Shown: piece by piece, positions 30,283-38,774 of the stretch | Numbering within the stretch: the stretch's first letter is position 1 | Layout of the letters: every line of letters starts with the position of its first letter | Source: Litchfieldella xinjiangensis | GTDB lineage: Bacteria > Pseudomonadota > Gammaproteobacteria > Pseudomonadales > Halomonadaceae | Direction of reading: 5' to 3' | NCBI RefSeq assembly: GCF_000759345.1 | Contig: NZ_JPZL01000001.1 | Coordinates: forward strand, 558,001-622,000 | Length of the DNA: 64,000 nucleotides | Made by a program: the position numbers and the translations under genes | Notes under the pieces: generated by a model | The model's database searches: none | Told to the model about the DNA's origin: nothing | Seen by the model: the letters and a program-made list of their open reading frames with translations, nothing else

Positions 30283-30861
30283 ATGAAAACAGCGAAATTT
30301 GTGACCCCCGCCCTGCTGGGCCTGGCTTTGGCTCTCAGTGGATGCACCACACTGACCAGCGCCACCCACCAAGGGCCCGTTCAGGAAAACTATGGTGAGC
30401 GCACCTTTGGCTCCCAGGTCGAAGATCAGAGCATCGAGACCAAAATCCGGCATAACCTTAGCCACCAGGACGCCCGCTTCAACGATGCTCGAGTCAATGT
30501 GGACAGTTATAACGGCGTGGTCCTACTGAGCGGCCAGGTGCCGAGTGACGAACTCAAGGAAAAGGCCATGAACATTGCCAAGGAAGTGCGCAATGTTCGC
30601 CAGGTACACAACGAACTGGCCGTGGCTGCCAACATTCCGCTGGCCCAGCGCACCAACGATACTTGGGTCACAGCTCGCATCCGTACGCGACTCATCGGGA
30701 ACGAAAACATCGATGCCGGACGAATCCGCGCCGTTACCGAGAATGGCAGCGTCTACTTGATGGGCTTGGTGACGCGGGCGGAAGGCGACCGAGTGGTCAA
30801 TGCCATCTCTGACATTGGCGGGGTACAACGCATCGTCAAAGTGTTCGAATATCTCGACTGA
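30283..30861 (+). CDS. dolP: BON-domain outer-membrane lipoprotein DolP
   Basis: 192 aa. Lipobox LALSGC with Cys near residue 21. Two BON domains follow: residues about 45-115 (SIETKIRHNLSHQ...VVLLSGQVPSDELKEKAMNIA) and 122-192 (WVTARIRTRLIGNENIDAGRI...VYLMGLVTRAEGDRVVNA). DolP (formerly YraP) binds anionic phospholipid at the division site and supports outer-membrane integrity and BAM. It starts 5 bases after diaA. Two stable hairpin arms follow the gene. Confidence 0.92.
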   Translation: MKTAKFVTPALLGLALALSGCTTLTSATHQGPVQENYGERTFGSQVEDQSIETKIRHNLSHQDARFNDARVNVDSYNGVVLLSGQVPSDELKEKAMNIAKEVRNVRQVHNELAVAANIPLAQRTNDTWVTARIRTRLIGNENIDAGRIRAVTENGSVYLMGLVTRAEGDRVVNAISDIGGVQRIVKVFEYLD

Positions 30862-30877
30862 TAGCGAGATCTAGCAC

Positions 30878-30912
30878 GGTTGCACGGCGGGCATTGCGCC
30901 TGCCGTGCAACC
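30878..30912. terminator. convergent hairpin between dolP and sspB
   Basis: A perfect 11-bp stem GGTTGCACGGC / GCCGTGCAACC around a 13-base centre that can itself pair. No T-run follows on either strand, so it may work as a transcript end stabiliser or a weak terminator. It lies between convergent genes. Confidence 0.6.
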
Positions 30913-30928
30913 TGAATGCCACTTTCGG

Positions 30929-31417
30929 CTACTTGATGACCCGCAATGAAGGACGCCCTTTGCGTGGCGCCTCCTCTCGAGCCCCCGCCTCTTCGGAACC
31001 CGATGTTTCAGCGCCCTGTTCCTGGGACTCTTCGGACTCGACAGTTGAAAGTGTCGGCCGGGACTCGTCCTCACGCGCTTGCAGCGAGTCGATATACCCC
31101 GGCATGACCGGCTCGTGGCCGAACACCATACCGACGCCATTCTCGCGCGCATAGAGAGCCACCAGCGCTTCCTGCGGCACCATGACCTGCATTGGCTTAC
31201 CACCGAAACGCGCACTGAATGTTATGGCCTCGTTCTCCATGAACAATTCACGTACCGCCGTCGGCGCGATATTCAAGACGATCTGGCCGTTCTGAATGAA
31301 CTGCTCTGGCACCACGACACCTGGGTACTCGGCATCGACAACGATGTAAGGCGTCTGGTCGTTATCCAGAAGCCATTGATAGAGCGCTCTGGCGAGATAA
31401 GGACGACTTGACAGCAT
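30929..31417 (-). CDS. sspB: ClpXP adaptor SspB
   Basis: 162 aa. Delivers ssrA-tagged proteins to ClpXP. The folded domain (residues 1-110: SSRPYLARALYQWLLDNDQTPYIVVDA, VLNIAPTAVREL, FSARFGGKPMQVMVP, VGMVFGHE) is followed by a flexible, very acidic linker of about 40 residues and the terminal ClpX-binding peptide RPSLRVIK. A strong ribosome binding site, GGAGGAGG, lies about 7 bases before the ATG. It follows sspA by 49 bases that hold a hairpin. Confidence 0.94.
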   Translation of the reverse strand: MLSSRPYLARALYQWLLDNDQTPYIVVDAEYPGVVVPEQFIQNGQIVLNIAPTAVRELFMENEAITFSARFGGKPMQVMVPQEALVALYARENGVGMVFGHEPVMPGYIDSLQAREDESRPTLSTVESEESQEQGAETSGSEEAGAREEAPRKGRPSLRVIK

Positions 31418-31439
31418 GTCAGCCCCTCCTCCTGTTGAT

Positions 31440-31459
31440 CGGCAGGAGCCGGCCTGCCG
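31440..31459 (-). other. small hairpin in the sspA-sspB gap
   Basis: CGGCAGG / CCTGCCG, a 7-bp stem with a 6-base loop, just after the sspA stop and about 20 bases before the sspB start. It has no T-run, so it is more likely a processing or stability element than a terminator. Confidence 0.45.
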
Positions 31460-31466
31460 AAGGTAT

Positions 31467-32093
31467 TTAAGTTCTCATCTCTCGCTCGGCCTCGGACAGA
31501 GACGCCTTGAAGGCTTCGCGGGAGAAGACACGCTCCATGTAGGAGACCAACGGTTTGATCTGCTTTTCCGGCAGCTCGATACCGAGCGCGGGCAAGCGCC
31601 AAAGCAACGGAGCCAGACAGCAGTCAACCAGAGAGAACTCTTCACTCATGAAGTACGGCATGTCTTCGAAGATGGGTGAAATCCCTACCAGGCTCTCGCG
31701 AAGCTCCTTACGCGCCTTTTCGGCATCCTTCTTGTTGCCACCGAGAATAGCGTCGACGAGGGGGCACCACTCACGCTCGATGCGATGCATCCACAAGCGA
31801 CTCTGCGCCCGAGCGACGGGATATACGGGCAACAGGGGCGGGTGCGGAAACCGCTCATCCAGATACTCCATCATCACCTTGGATTCATAGAGAACCAGGT
31901 CTCGATCGAGCAGCGTCGGTACGCTGTTGTAGGGATTGAGATCCGCCAACTCTTCGGGGGGGTTGTCTTCCGTCACCTCAAAGATATCGACCGCAACGCC
32001 CTTCTCCGCCAGGACGATACGCACACGATGACTGAAGTGATCATCGCTGCCGGAGTAGAAGGTCATCGACGACCGCTTGGCCACTACACCCAT
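31467..32093 (-). CDS. sspA: stringent starvation protein A
   Basis: 208 aa. Glutathione-S-transferase fold protein that binds RNA polymerase and lowers H-NS during stress. The thioredoxin-like half ([42 protein letters not shown]) and the helical half ([33 protein letters not shown]) are both complete. The conserved surface-pocket sequence [11 protein letters not shown] is present. The ATG at 32093 follows GAGGATTG. sspA-sspB is a conserved pair. Confidence 0.95.
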   Translation of the reverse strand: MGVVAKRSSMTFYSGSDDHFSHRVRIVLAEKGVAVDIFEVTEDNPPEELADLNPYNSVPTLLDRDLVLYESKVMMEYLDERFPHPPLLPVYPVARAQSRLWMHRIEREWCPLVDAILGGNKKDAEKARKELRESLVGISPIFEDMPYFMSEEFSLVDCCLAPLLWRLPALGIELPEKQIKPLVSYMERVFSREAFKASLSEAEREMRT

Positions 32094-32185
32094 GTAACAA
32101 TCCTCGCATCAATTCGGACAGGGATAATAACACGACACGTCCACCCATGGGACGGGTCGATACTATCGCACCAGATATAAGAAAC

Positions 32186-32213
32186 GGGGCGCATGACCCG
32201 AGCCATGCGCCCC
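32186..32213 (-). terminator. terminator of the petABC operon
   Basis: A perfect 10-bp stem GGGGCGCATG / CATGCGCCCC with an 8-base loop; on the minus strand it is followed by GTTTCTTAT. It lies 23 bases after the petC stop. Confidence 0.8.
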
Positions 32214-32235
32214 CAGACAGACCACCGACTGTACG

Positions 32236-33003
32236 TCAGTGGATATCGCGCCAGTACTCACGCTTGAGCAGGTAAGCAATCACCCCGAAGATGAAGATGA
32301 AGATCAACACCTTTGGCCCAAGAGATTGAGCCTGCAATTTGGAGGGCTCACCGACATAAGCCAGGAAGTTGGTCATGTCGTAGACCGCCTCCTCGAACTC
32401 AGCAGGCTCCATGGTGCCGGGCTCGGTGACCTGCAGCACTTCACAGGACTGGTATTTACCGGTAAGCGGGTCCAGCTCGGCATCGCCAATGGGCCGGTCA
32501 CTCTCGGCGCACACCATCTCCTGCACGCCCTGCAGCGGTTCCAGCACGTTCGGCATCGCCACCAGGTCGAACACGGCGTTATTCACGCCTGTCGGTCGCT
32601 CAGGGTCCTTATAGAAGCTGAGAAGGTAGGAATAGAGCCAATCAGGTCCGCGCAGGCGGCCGTGCAGTGTGAGGTCGGGCGGCGCGGCGCCGAACCAGCT
32701 CTCGCCATCCTCCTCGCTCATGGCGATTTCCATTTGGTCATTGAACGCCAGGTCGGAGGAGAAGATAAGATTTTCCTCGACCAAGTCTTGGGGCATGTTC
32801 AGATCCTCGGCCGCCCGCGAGAAGCGCTGGTATTCGAGCGAATGACACCCCATGCAATAATTGACGAATAGCTTCATTCCCCGTTGCAGGGAAGCCTTGT
32901 CATCCAGATCCGGGGACATCGAGTACGGCAAGTGGGCTTCCGTTGCCGCCAGGGCCGTGAAGGGCACCAGCGCAAATAGCAGTGCGAACAGTTGCTTTTT
33001 CAT
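32236..33003 (-). CDS. petC: cytochrome c1 of the bc1 complex
   Basis: 255 aa. A signal peptide (MKKQLFALLFALVPFTALAA) precedes the haem-binding CMGCHSL near residue 50; the distal Met lies in the VAMPNVL region. A C-terminal membrane anchor (LGPKVLIFIFIFGVIAYLL) ends in KREYWRDIH. It passes electrons from the Rieske centre to soluble cytochrome c. The start codon shares one base with the petB stop (TAATG). Last gene of the petABC operon. Confidence 0.96.
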   Translation of the reverse strand: MKKQLFALLFALVPFTALAATEAHLPYSMSPDLDDKASLQRGMKLFVNYCMGCHSLEYQRFSRAAEDLNMPQDLVEENLIFSSDLAFNDQMEIAMSEEDGESWFGAAPPDLTLHGRLRGPDWLYSYLLSFYKDPERPTGVNNAVFDLVAMPNVLEPLQGVQEMVCAESDRPIGDAELDPLTGKYQSCEVLQVTEPGTMEPAEFEEAVYDMTNFLAYVGEPSKLQAQSLGPKVLIFIFIFGVIAYLLKREYWRDIH

Positions 33004-34262
33004 TAGCCAGTCACCCTTTCCGGAACGGGTTTTGTTGACTCATATTTCGTGTAGAACGGCATCAACAGGAAGTAAGCGAAGTAGATGGCCGTACACGCTT
33101 GTGCCAGCAACGTGCGGCCCGCCGTCGAGGGCAGCACACCCAACACACCGAGAATCACGAAGCTGATGGAGAACAGCACCAGCATGATCCGGGATATCCA
33201 GCCCTTGTAGCGCATGGAGTTGACCGGGCTACGATCAAGCCACGGAAGCACGAACAGAATGGCAATCGCGCCACCCATGACCACCACCCCCAGGAACTTG
33301 GCATCCAAGCCGAACAGCGAGAACGTGATCGCCCGCAACATGGCGTAGAACGGGGTGAAGTACCAGACCGGAGCGATGTGATCTGGCGTCTTGAGCGGAT
33401 CGGAAGGCTCGAAGTTGGGAATCTCGATGAAATACCCGCCCCCTTCGGGGAAGTAGAAGATCACCGCGCAGAACACGAACAGGAATACGGCCACGCCGAC
33501 CAGATCCTTGACGGTGTAATATGGATGGAAGGGAATGCCGTCGAGCGGCTTGCCACTTTCATCCTTGCGCGCCTTGATGTCGATCCCGTCAGGGTTGTTT
33601 GAACCCACTTCATGCAGGGCGATCAGGTGCAGCACCACCAGTGCCAGAATCACGATGGGCAAGGCCACCACGTGCAAGGCGAAGAAGCGGTTGAGCGTTA
33701 TGCCTGAAATCAGGAAGTCACCGCGCACCCACTGGGCGAGATCAGGTCCGATGACCGGTATGGCCGAGAACAGCGAGATGATGACCTGAGCCCCCCAGTA
33801 GGACATCTGCCCCCAAGGCAACAGGTAACCCATGAAGGCTTCGGCCATCAAAGCCAGGTAGATGGTCATACCGAATATCCACACCAGTTCGCGTGGCGCC
33901 TTGTAGGAGCCGTACAGCAAACCCCGGAACATGTGGAGATAGACCACGACGAAGAATGCCGACGCCCCTGTCGAGTGCATATAGCGGATCAACCAGCCAT
34001 ATTCCACATCGCGCATAATATATTCGACCGACGCGAAGGCCCCTTCCGCGGAGGGGTTGTAGCTCATGGTCAGCCACACACCGGTCAGGATCTGATTGAC
34101 CAGCACGAGCAGGGCCAACGAACCAAAGAAATACCATACGTTGAAGTTCTTGGGTGCGTAATACTGAGCCATGTGGTCTTGCCACATCTGTGTGGCAGGG
34201 AAGCGGTCATCCACCCAGCGCATGAAGCCGCTTTCTGCCTTGACGCGATTCGGGTTACCCAT
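33003..34262 (-). CDS. petB: cytochrome b of the bc1 complex
   Basis: 419 aa. The catalytic quinol-oxidising subunit, with about eight to nine membrane segments. Haem-ligating histidines are visible in RYMHSTGASAFFVVVYLHMFRG and in FFALHVVALP...VVLHLIALHEVG; the Qo-site motif is PEGGG rather than PEWY-like in sequence after PFHPYYTVKDLVGV. The glycine-rich GYLLPWGQMSYWGAQVI segment is intact. The ATG overlaps the petA stop by one base (TGATG). Confidence 0.95.
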   Translation of the reverse strand: MGNPNRVKAESGFMRWVDDRFPATQMWQDHMAQYYAPKNFNVWYFFGSLALLVLVNQILTGVWLTMSYNPSAEGAFASVEYIMRDVEYGWLIRYMHSTGASAFFVVVYLHMFRGLLYGSYKAPRELVWIFGMTIYLALMAEAFMGYLLPWGQMSYWGAQVIISLFSAIPVIGPDLAQWVRGDFLISGITLNRFFALHVVALPIVILALVVLHLIALHEVGSNNPDGIDIKARKDESGKPLDGIPFHPYYTVKDLVGVAVFLFVFCAVIFYFPEGGGYFIEIPNFEPSDPLKTPDHIAPVWYFTPFYAMLRAITFSLFGLDAKFLGVVVMGGAIAILFVLPWLDRSPVNSMRYKGWISRIMLVLFSISFVILGVLGVLPSTAGRTLLAQACTAIYFAYFLLMPFYTKYESTKPVPERVTG

Positions 34263-34861
34263 CAGGCAGTCTCCTCGTCTTCGCCAACGATGATGATCTC
34301 TTCGCTGTCATAGCGATGCGGTGGCACTTCGAGATTGGTAGGCGCCGGTACGTTGGCAAAGACACGGCCGGCAAGGTCGAAGCGCGAGCCATGGCAAGGA
34401 CAGAAGAAGCCGCCCGGCCAGTTCTCACCACCCAGATCGGCTGCGCCTGGTTCGGGACGATATAGCGGCGAACAGCCCAGGTGCGTGCAGATCCCGACCA
34501 AGACACCGATTTCGGGGCGTATCGAGCGCAGCTCACCCTCGACATAGGTGGGCTGCTGTTGCTCCTCGGATTGGGGATCCGCCAGCAGCGATCCATCGAA
34601 GTTACGAATACGCTCTATCATGTCGTCGGAACGGCGTACCAGCCATACCGGACGCCCGCGCCACTCGACGGTCATCCGTTGCCCGGGTTCGAGCTTGGAT
34701 ACGTCCGCCTGGACCGGAGCCCCGGCCGCTCTTGCCCTGGCACTGGGTTGCCAGGAAGCTACAAAGGGAACCGCAACCCCAACGGCACCCACCGCACCCA
34801 CAACGGTGGTGGCACCCAAGAGGAAACGGCGCCGCCCTTTGTTCACGCCGTTATCTGCCAT
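34262..34861 (-). CDS. petA: Rieske iron-sulfur subunit of the bc1 complex
   Basis: 199 aa. A twin-arginine signal and anchor (NKGRRRFLLGATTVVGAVGAVG) shows export by Tat after the cluster is inserted. The 2Fe-2S ligands are in CTHLGCSP (near residue 120) and CPCHGSRFDLAGRVF. First gene of the petABC operon; GGGGAGAAAC lies upstream of the ATG. Takes an electron from ubiquinol at the Qo site and passes it to cytochrome c1. Confidence 0.96.
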   Translation of the reverse strand: MADNGVNKGRRRFLLGATTVVGAVGAVGVAVPFVASWQPSARARAAGAPVQADVSKLEPGQRMTVEWRGRPVWLVRRSDDMIERIRNFDGSLLADPQSEEQQQPTYVEGELRSIRPEIGVLVGICTHLGCSPLYRPEPGAADLGGENWPGGFFCPCHGSRFDLAGRVFANVPAPTNLEVPPHRYDSEEIIIVGEDEETA

Positions 34862-34938
34862 TTTTTAGTTTCTCCCCATCGATCCCGCTGCTAAATCGCG
34901 AAAGAGGTCCCGCGACCCACTGACACAAAATGATGGCT

Positions 34939-34967
34939 ATGTTAAAAAAAGGTGAGCATTAACACAA
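34939..34967 (-). promoter_or_regulatory. possible petABC promoter
   Basis: On the minus strand, TTGTGT (34967-34962), a 17-base spacer and TAACAT (34944-34939), 78 bases before the petA start. Matches are 3/6 and 4/6. The 220-base gap upstream of petA is AT-rich and holds the rpsI terminator at its far end; no gene is seen. Confidence 0.35.
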
Positions 34968-35026
34968 GGTTGTTCGATACTCGACCATGGTTGTTATCTT
35001 GCGCCAAGCCATTGTTTATAAAATGA

Positions 35027-35062
35027 AAAAGCGCCCAGGCCTGTAAAGGCCTGGGCGCTTTT
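35027..35062 (-). terminator. terminator of rplM-rpsI
   Basis: A perfect 16-bp stem AAAAGCGCCCAGGCCT / AGGCCTGGGCGCTTTT with a GTAA loop, 19 bases after the rpsI stop. The T-run on the minus strand is part of the stem (TTTTTCATTTTAT follows). Confidence 0.93.
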
Positions 35063-35081
35063 GTCGCGGCCGGGAGCGAAA

Positions 35082-35471
35082 TTAACGCTTGGAGAACTGC
35101 GGACGACGACGCGCCTTGCGCAAACCGACCTTCTTACGCTCGACTTCGCGTGCGTCGCGAGTCACGTAACCGGCAGCACGCAGCGGCTTGCGGAATTCTT
35201 CGTTGTACACCATCAGCGCACGCGTGATGCCGTGACGAATGGCGCCGGCCTGAGAGGAGCCGCCCCCACCCTGCACTGTCACGTAAACGTCAAACTGACT
35301 GACGGTCTCGGTCAGCTCGAGCGGCTGGCGGACCACCATACGACCGGTCACGCGACCGAAATAGTCGTTGAGGTCCTGGCTGTTGACGGTGATCTTGCCG
35401 GAGCCCGGCTTCAGGAACACGCGGGCAGTCGATGTCTTGCGGCGCCCGGTACCGTAATACTGCTGTGTCAT
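35082..35471 (-). CDS. rpsI: 30S ribosomal protein S9
   Basis: 129 aa, usual length. The start [19 protein letters not shown], the core [19 protein letters not shown] and the basic C-terminal tail [18 protein letters not shown], which reaches to the P-site tRNA, are all typical. Co-transcribed with rplM, which ends 13 bases upstream; AAGGGATC precedes the ATG. Confidence 0.98.
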   Translation of the reverse strand: MTQQYYGTGRRKTSTARVFLKPGSGKITVNSQDLNDYFGRVTGRMVVRQPLELTETVSQFDVYVTVQGGGGSSQAGAIRHGITRALMVYNEEFRKPLRAAGYVTRDAREVERKKVGLRKARRRPQFSKR

Positions 35472-35484
35472 GGCGAGAGATCCC

Positions 35485-35913
35485 TTAGATGTTCAGTTCG
35501 AGCGGCTGCTGAGCGGTATGCGGATGCTCGGCACCGGCATAGACCTTGAGCTTGGAGTACATGGCGCGGCCCAGCGGCCCTTTCGGCAACATACCCTTGA
35601 CGGCGGACTCGATGACGCGCTCGGGGGCGTGCGCGATCATCTTCTCGAAATTCATCGAGCGCAGACCACCCGGATAACCGGTGTGACGATAATAAGTCTT
35701 TGCCTGAGCCTTGTTGCCGGTCACGGCGACCTTCTCGGCATTGACAACGACGATGTAATCGCCGGTATCGACATGAGGTGTGTATTCCGGCTTATGCTTG
35801 CCGCGCAGGCGGCGAGCAATCTCGGTAGCCAGACGACCGAGCGTCTTGTCCTTGGCGTCGACGACATACCAGTCGCGCTGGACGGACTGCGGCTTTGCAC
35901 TGAACGTCTTCAT
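35485..35913 (-). CDS. rplM: 50S ribosomal protein L13
   Basis: 142 aa from the ATG at 35913 ([20 protein letters not shown]). Family motifs [50 protein letters not shown] and [21 protein letters not shown] are intact. First gene of the rplM-rpsI operon. In Escherichia coli L13 represses its own operon by binding the leader RNA; here the leader is about 118 bases and holds a strong stem-loop. Confidence 0.98.
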   Translation of the reverse strand: MKTFSAKPQSVQRDWYVVDAKDKTLGRLATEIARRLRGKHKPEYTPHVDTGDYIVVVNAEKVAVTGNKAQAKTYYRHTGYPGGLRSMNFEKMIAHAPERVIESAVKGMLPKGPLGRAMYSKLKVYAGAEHPHTAQQPLELNI

Positions 35914-35993
35914 GGATGAATCACCAAACTGAATGTATTGGGCCTTGTACCGGACATGACGCCCTGGATACGCGACCATCCCTATTTTTCTTG

Positions 35994-36021
35994 GTTGCGT
36001 GCCTGCTTCATGGCACGCAAC
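35994..36021 (-). promoter_or_regulatory. stem-loop in the rplM leader
   Basis: A perfect 10-bp stem GTTGCGTGCC / GGCACGCAAC with loop ATGAAGCA, about 10 bases after the predicted transcription start and 80 bases before the rplM ATG. It is followed by A-rich sequence, not T, so it is not a terminator. It may be the site where L13 represses its operon, or a 5' stabiliser. Confidence 0.55.
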
Positions 36022-36037
36022 GGTACAGCGAGCGCGA

Positions 36038-36066
36038 ATTATACATGACAGCACGCCGAAGGTTAA
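36038..36066 (-). promoter_or_regulatory. promoter of rplM-rpsI
   Basis: On the minus strand, TTAACC (36066-36061), a 17-base spacer and a perfect TATAAT (36043-36038). Transcription should start near 36031. Confidence 0.75.
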
Positions 36067-36074
36067 TAGCTCTG

Positions 36075-37265
36075 TCAGGGTTTATGCGGCAACGCCAGGT
36101 ATTCCTGTGACTGCATCTCCTGGAGGCGCGAAAGTGTCCGCTCGAACTCGAAGTTGAGATTGCCTTCGCTATATAGCTCCGGCGCCGGGGCTTCGGCGGA
36201 CATCAACAGCTTGACGGCACGATCGTAAAACTCGTCCACCATGTTGATGAAGCGACGCGCCTGGTCATCACTACCGCGCCCCATGCATGGAACGCCCGAC
36301 ACGAATACCGTATGAAATTCACGCGCAAGCTCAATGTAATCGTTCTGGCTGCGAGGACCATCACACAATTCGGTAAAATCGAACCAGACGACGTCATCAT
36401 GTAGGCGCCGGGCCTTGAGCACGCGCCGGTTAATCTCGATCGTGACGTCGGACTCCCCCTCGTGCCCGGCAATGCTCTTGAAACTTTTCGCGAGCAGCGC
36501 CTCGGCCTCCTCATCAAGAGGCGAGTGGAATATCTCGGCGTGTTGCAACGCACGTAACCGGTAATCGATGCCTGAATCGACGTTGACCACTTCACAATGC
36601 CGTTTCAGAAGGTCGATTGCCGGCAGAAAACGGGCGCGCTGCAGGCCGTCCTTGTAGAGATCGTCAGGTACGATATTGGACGTCGTGACCAACACCACAC
36701 CCTGCTCGAACAGGGCCTCGAGCAGATTGGCGAGAATCATGGCGTCGGTGATGTCCTTGACGAAGAATTCGTCAAAGCAGATGACACGCGCCTCACTTGC
36801 GAACTTGGCCGCGATGAGCCGCAACGGATTCTTCTCGCCCTTGTAATGATCGAGCTCGTTGTGCACCCGCTGCATGAAACGGTGGAAGTGGGTGCGCATT
36901 TTTTCGGGGAACGGCAGCGCCTCGTAGAACGTATCTACCAGATAGGTCTTGCCGCGCCCCACCCCTCCCCAGAAGTACAACCCCATGATGGCCGGCGGGG
37001 CCTCATGCGGTGAGGCGGGCTTGCTGTTCTTGCCCAGGAGACTGGACATTCGCGATTTGAGACCCTTGCCGGAACTCACTGGTTTAGGCGGTGTTCGGGG
37101 GGTCGCGAGCAGATCGTCATACAGACGCTGAAGATGTTTGACGGCCTTTTCCTGGGCGGGATCATACTTGAAATCGTCGCGTTCCAGATCGGCACGGTAG
37201 CGCTCCAGCGGCGTCATCGGCCTATCGGCACCGGGGGCACTCGAAGAAGAGGTTGTCGCGCTCAT
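36075..37265 (-). CDS. zapE: cell division ATPase ZapE (AFG1 family)
   Basis: 396 aa from the ATG at 37265. AAA-type P-loop ATPase that acts on the Z ring during constriction. Walker A is [18 protein letters not shown] near residue 115 and Walker B is [18 protein letters not shown]; sensor [11 protein letters not shown] and the C-terminal [17 protein letters not shown] are typical. The start is uncertain: [12 protein letters not shown] at 37217 matches many relatives, and ATG codons also occur at 37295. A perfect TATAAT lies at 37311-37306 on this strand. It is divergent from zapG. Confidence 0.92.
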   Translation of the reverse strand: MSATTSSSSAPGADRPMTPLERYRADLERDDFKYDPAQEKAVKHLQRLYDDLLATPRTPPKPVSSGKGLKSRMSSLLGKNSKPASPHEAPPAIMGLYFWGGVGRGKTYLVDTFYEALPFPEKMRTHFHRFMQRVHNELDHYKGEKNPLRLIAAKFASEARVICFDEFFVKDITDAMILANLLEALFEQGVVLVTTSNIVPDDLYKDGLQRARFLPAIDLLKRHCEVVNVDSGIDYRLRALQHAEIFHSPLDEEAEALLAKSFKSIAGHEGESDVTIEINRRVLKARRLHDDVVWFDFTELCDGPRSQNDYIELAREFHTVFVSGVPCMGRGSDDQARRFINMVDEFYDRAVKLLMSAEAPAPELYSEGNLNFEFERTLSRLQEMQSQEYLALPHKP

Positions 37266-37305
37266 TGACGTTTCGGCTACCTCACAGCTGGTCATCGAGC
37301 CGAGC

Positions 37306-37311
37306 ATTATA
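37306..37311 (-). promoter_or_regulatory. -10 box upstream of zapE
   Basis: A perfect TATAAT on the minus strand. No good -35 lies 16-18 bases upstream, so an activator or an unusual -35 would be needed. It places the transcript start near 37299, before all candidate zapE start codons from 37295 downward. Confidence 0.4.
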
Positions 37312-37351
37312 CGCGCCTCGGTCAATTTCGCCTATGTAAGGCGGCTATCGA

Positions 37352-37382
37352 TTGACCCGGGTCTCGCTCTCGTTCCTATAAT
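37352..37382 (+). promoter_or_regulatory. promoter of zapG
   Basis: TTGACC (37352-37357), a 19-base spacer and a perfect TATAAT (37377-37382), 66 bases upstream of the zapG start. Hexamers are strong; spacing is longer than ideal. Confidence 0.55.
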
Positions 37383-37447
37383 GGGACGCCAACTGCTTAA
37401 GGAGCAGGCCGTGCCTTGGCTCCGGTAGAAAACCGAAGGGGAAGCAT

Positions 37448-37885
37448 GTGTACGAAAGCAATATCTGGATACTAGCCATCGTCTGTGGTCTTGCCGGCAT
37501 CGGCATCGGCGCCCTGGGCTACCACCTGCTCAATGCCAACGTGGCAAGGAATCAGAAGGTTCGCCAACGACTGGCGGAAACCGAACTGGAGCTCAGCCAG
37601 GTCAGGGATGCATTGAACGATCACTTCGCTCGTGCGGCGGATCTGGTTGCAAGCATACAGCGCCAGAGCCAGGAGCTGGAGCACCAGCTGGCGCAAGACG
37701 CTGACCGTTTGTGTGACGACCTTCAGGTCAAGCGTCGTCTCGCCTCCGTTGATGCAGAAGAGCCGCTAGCGGACTCTCCCGCGATGCCACGCGATTATGC
37801 CGATGGTGATCGTGGCACCTTGGCTGAAGACTTCGGGTTGCGCAGGGACGAAGAGTCCTCAAACGTTCAGCCGCCTCGCTACTGA
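37448..37885 (+). CDS. zapG: ZapG / YhcB family membrane protein (DUF1043)
   Basis: 145 aa. An N-terminal membrane segment (IWILAIVCGLAGIGIGALGYHL) is followed by a coiled coil (RQRLAETELELSQVRDALNDHFARAADLVASI, residues about 39-70). This is the DUF1043 layout; YhcB/ZapG helps coordinate cell elongation, division and envelope synthesis. The start is a GTG (37448) with GAAGGGGAAG upstream; no ATG in frame fits better. It ends 26 bases before the convergent Nif3-like gene. The C-terminal third is acidic and poorly conserved. Confidence 0.85.
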   Translation: MYESNIWILAIVCGLAGIGIGALGYHLLNANVARNQKVRQRLAETELELSQVRDALNDHFARAADLVASIQRQSQELEHQLAQDADRLCDDLQVKRRLASVDAEEPLADSPAMPRDYADGDRGTLAEDFGLRRDEESSNVQPPRY

Positions 37886-37911
37886 ACGACAGCAGCAACG
37901 ACAGACGCGCA

Positions 37912-38670
37912 TTACGCCGGATTATCGATGTCGACGAAGCGATGTTCGATATCGAACCGTTCGGCCAGCCATGCCCCGAGCGCCTGTACCCCGTAGCGCT
38001 CGGTGGCATGATGCCCGGCCGCGATGTAGCTTATGCCCATCTCCCGAGCCTGATGGGTCGTTCGTTCTGATATCTCACCGGAAATGAAGGCCTGAGCGCC
38101 GGCATCCGCAGCGGCCGCGATCATGTCCTGAGCCCCCCCGGTACACCAGGCGACACGTTCAATGAGCCCGTCGTGGCCGTCAATCACCATAGGTTTTCGC
38201 CCAAGCTTCTCGTTGACCAGAATCGCCAGCTCGTTCGTCTTCGTCCCGCCTGGGCAAGCGCCCAGCCACAGCAAACCGCTGCCCAACTCGCCGTCGATAC
38301 TCCGTTCGAACTCAAACCCGAGCCGATGCGCCAACTGCGCGTTATTGCCCAGCGTGGGATGTGCATCCAGTGGGAGGTGGTAGGCCAGCAAATTGATGTC
38401 GTGAGCCAGCAAGGTAGCCAGACGACGGCGCTTCATACCGGTAATGGCGACAGGTTCGTTTTTCCAGAAGTAACCGTGATGCACCAGCAGTAAGTCCGCC
38501 TGCCAGGCAACGGCCTCATCGAGGAGCGCCTGGCTGGCCGTCACGCCGCTCATGACCCGGGCTACCCGGTCGGCCCCCGCCACTTGCAGGCCGTTTACCG
38601 TATAGTCCTTGAACCGTTCGGCCTGAAGCTCCTTGTCGCAAGCCTCTACAAGCACATCTCGGGATATCAT
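37912..38670 (-). CDS. Nif3-like dinuclear metal protein (DUF34, YbgI family)
   Basis: 252 aa. Metal-binding residues are visible in LLLVHHGYFWKNEPVAITG (His-His), in INLLAYHLPLDAHPTLGNN (His, Asp) and in ISYIAAGHHATERYGVQAL (His, Glu). Family members are labelled GTP cyclohydrolase 1 type 2 homologues, but the true substrate is unknown. Start at 38670 (MISRDVLVEACD) with AAGGAG upstream. Divergent from degS; a dyad carrying TACAAT on both strands lies between them. Confidence 0.9.
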   Translation of the reverse strand: MISRDVLVEACDKELQAERFKDYTVNGLQVAGADRVARVMSGVTASQALLDEAVAWQADLLLVHHGYFWKNEPVAITGMKRRRLATLLAHDINLLAYHLPLDAHPTLGNNAQLAHRLGFEFERSIDGELGSGLLWLGACPGGTKTNELAILVNEKLGRKPMVIDGHDGLIERVAWCTGGAQDMIAAAADAGAQAFISGEISERTTHQAREMGISYIAAGHHATERYGVQALGAWLAERFDIEHRFVDIDNPA

Positions 38671-38705
38671 GGGGTCTCCTTCGGACATGGGGAATAAAGC
38701 AATGT

Positions 38706-38723
38706 TACAATAGCGCCATTGTA
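38706..38723. promoter_or_regulatory. dyad with overlapping divergent -10 boxes
   Basis: TACAAT (38706-38711) and its inverted copy ATTGTA (38718-38723) are separated by 6 bases, so each strand reads TACAAT, a 5/6 match to the -10 consensus. Clear -35 boxes are lacking. It sits between the divergent Nif3-like gene and degS. Confidence 0.4.
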
Positions 38724-38774
38724 GCCAGCGCCGCCTTTCTCAGCGACCGCCTACCATGACTCAAGGACCGCTTC

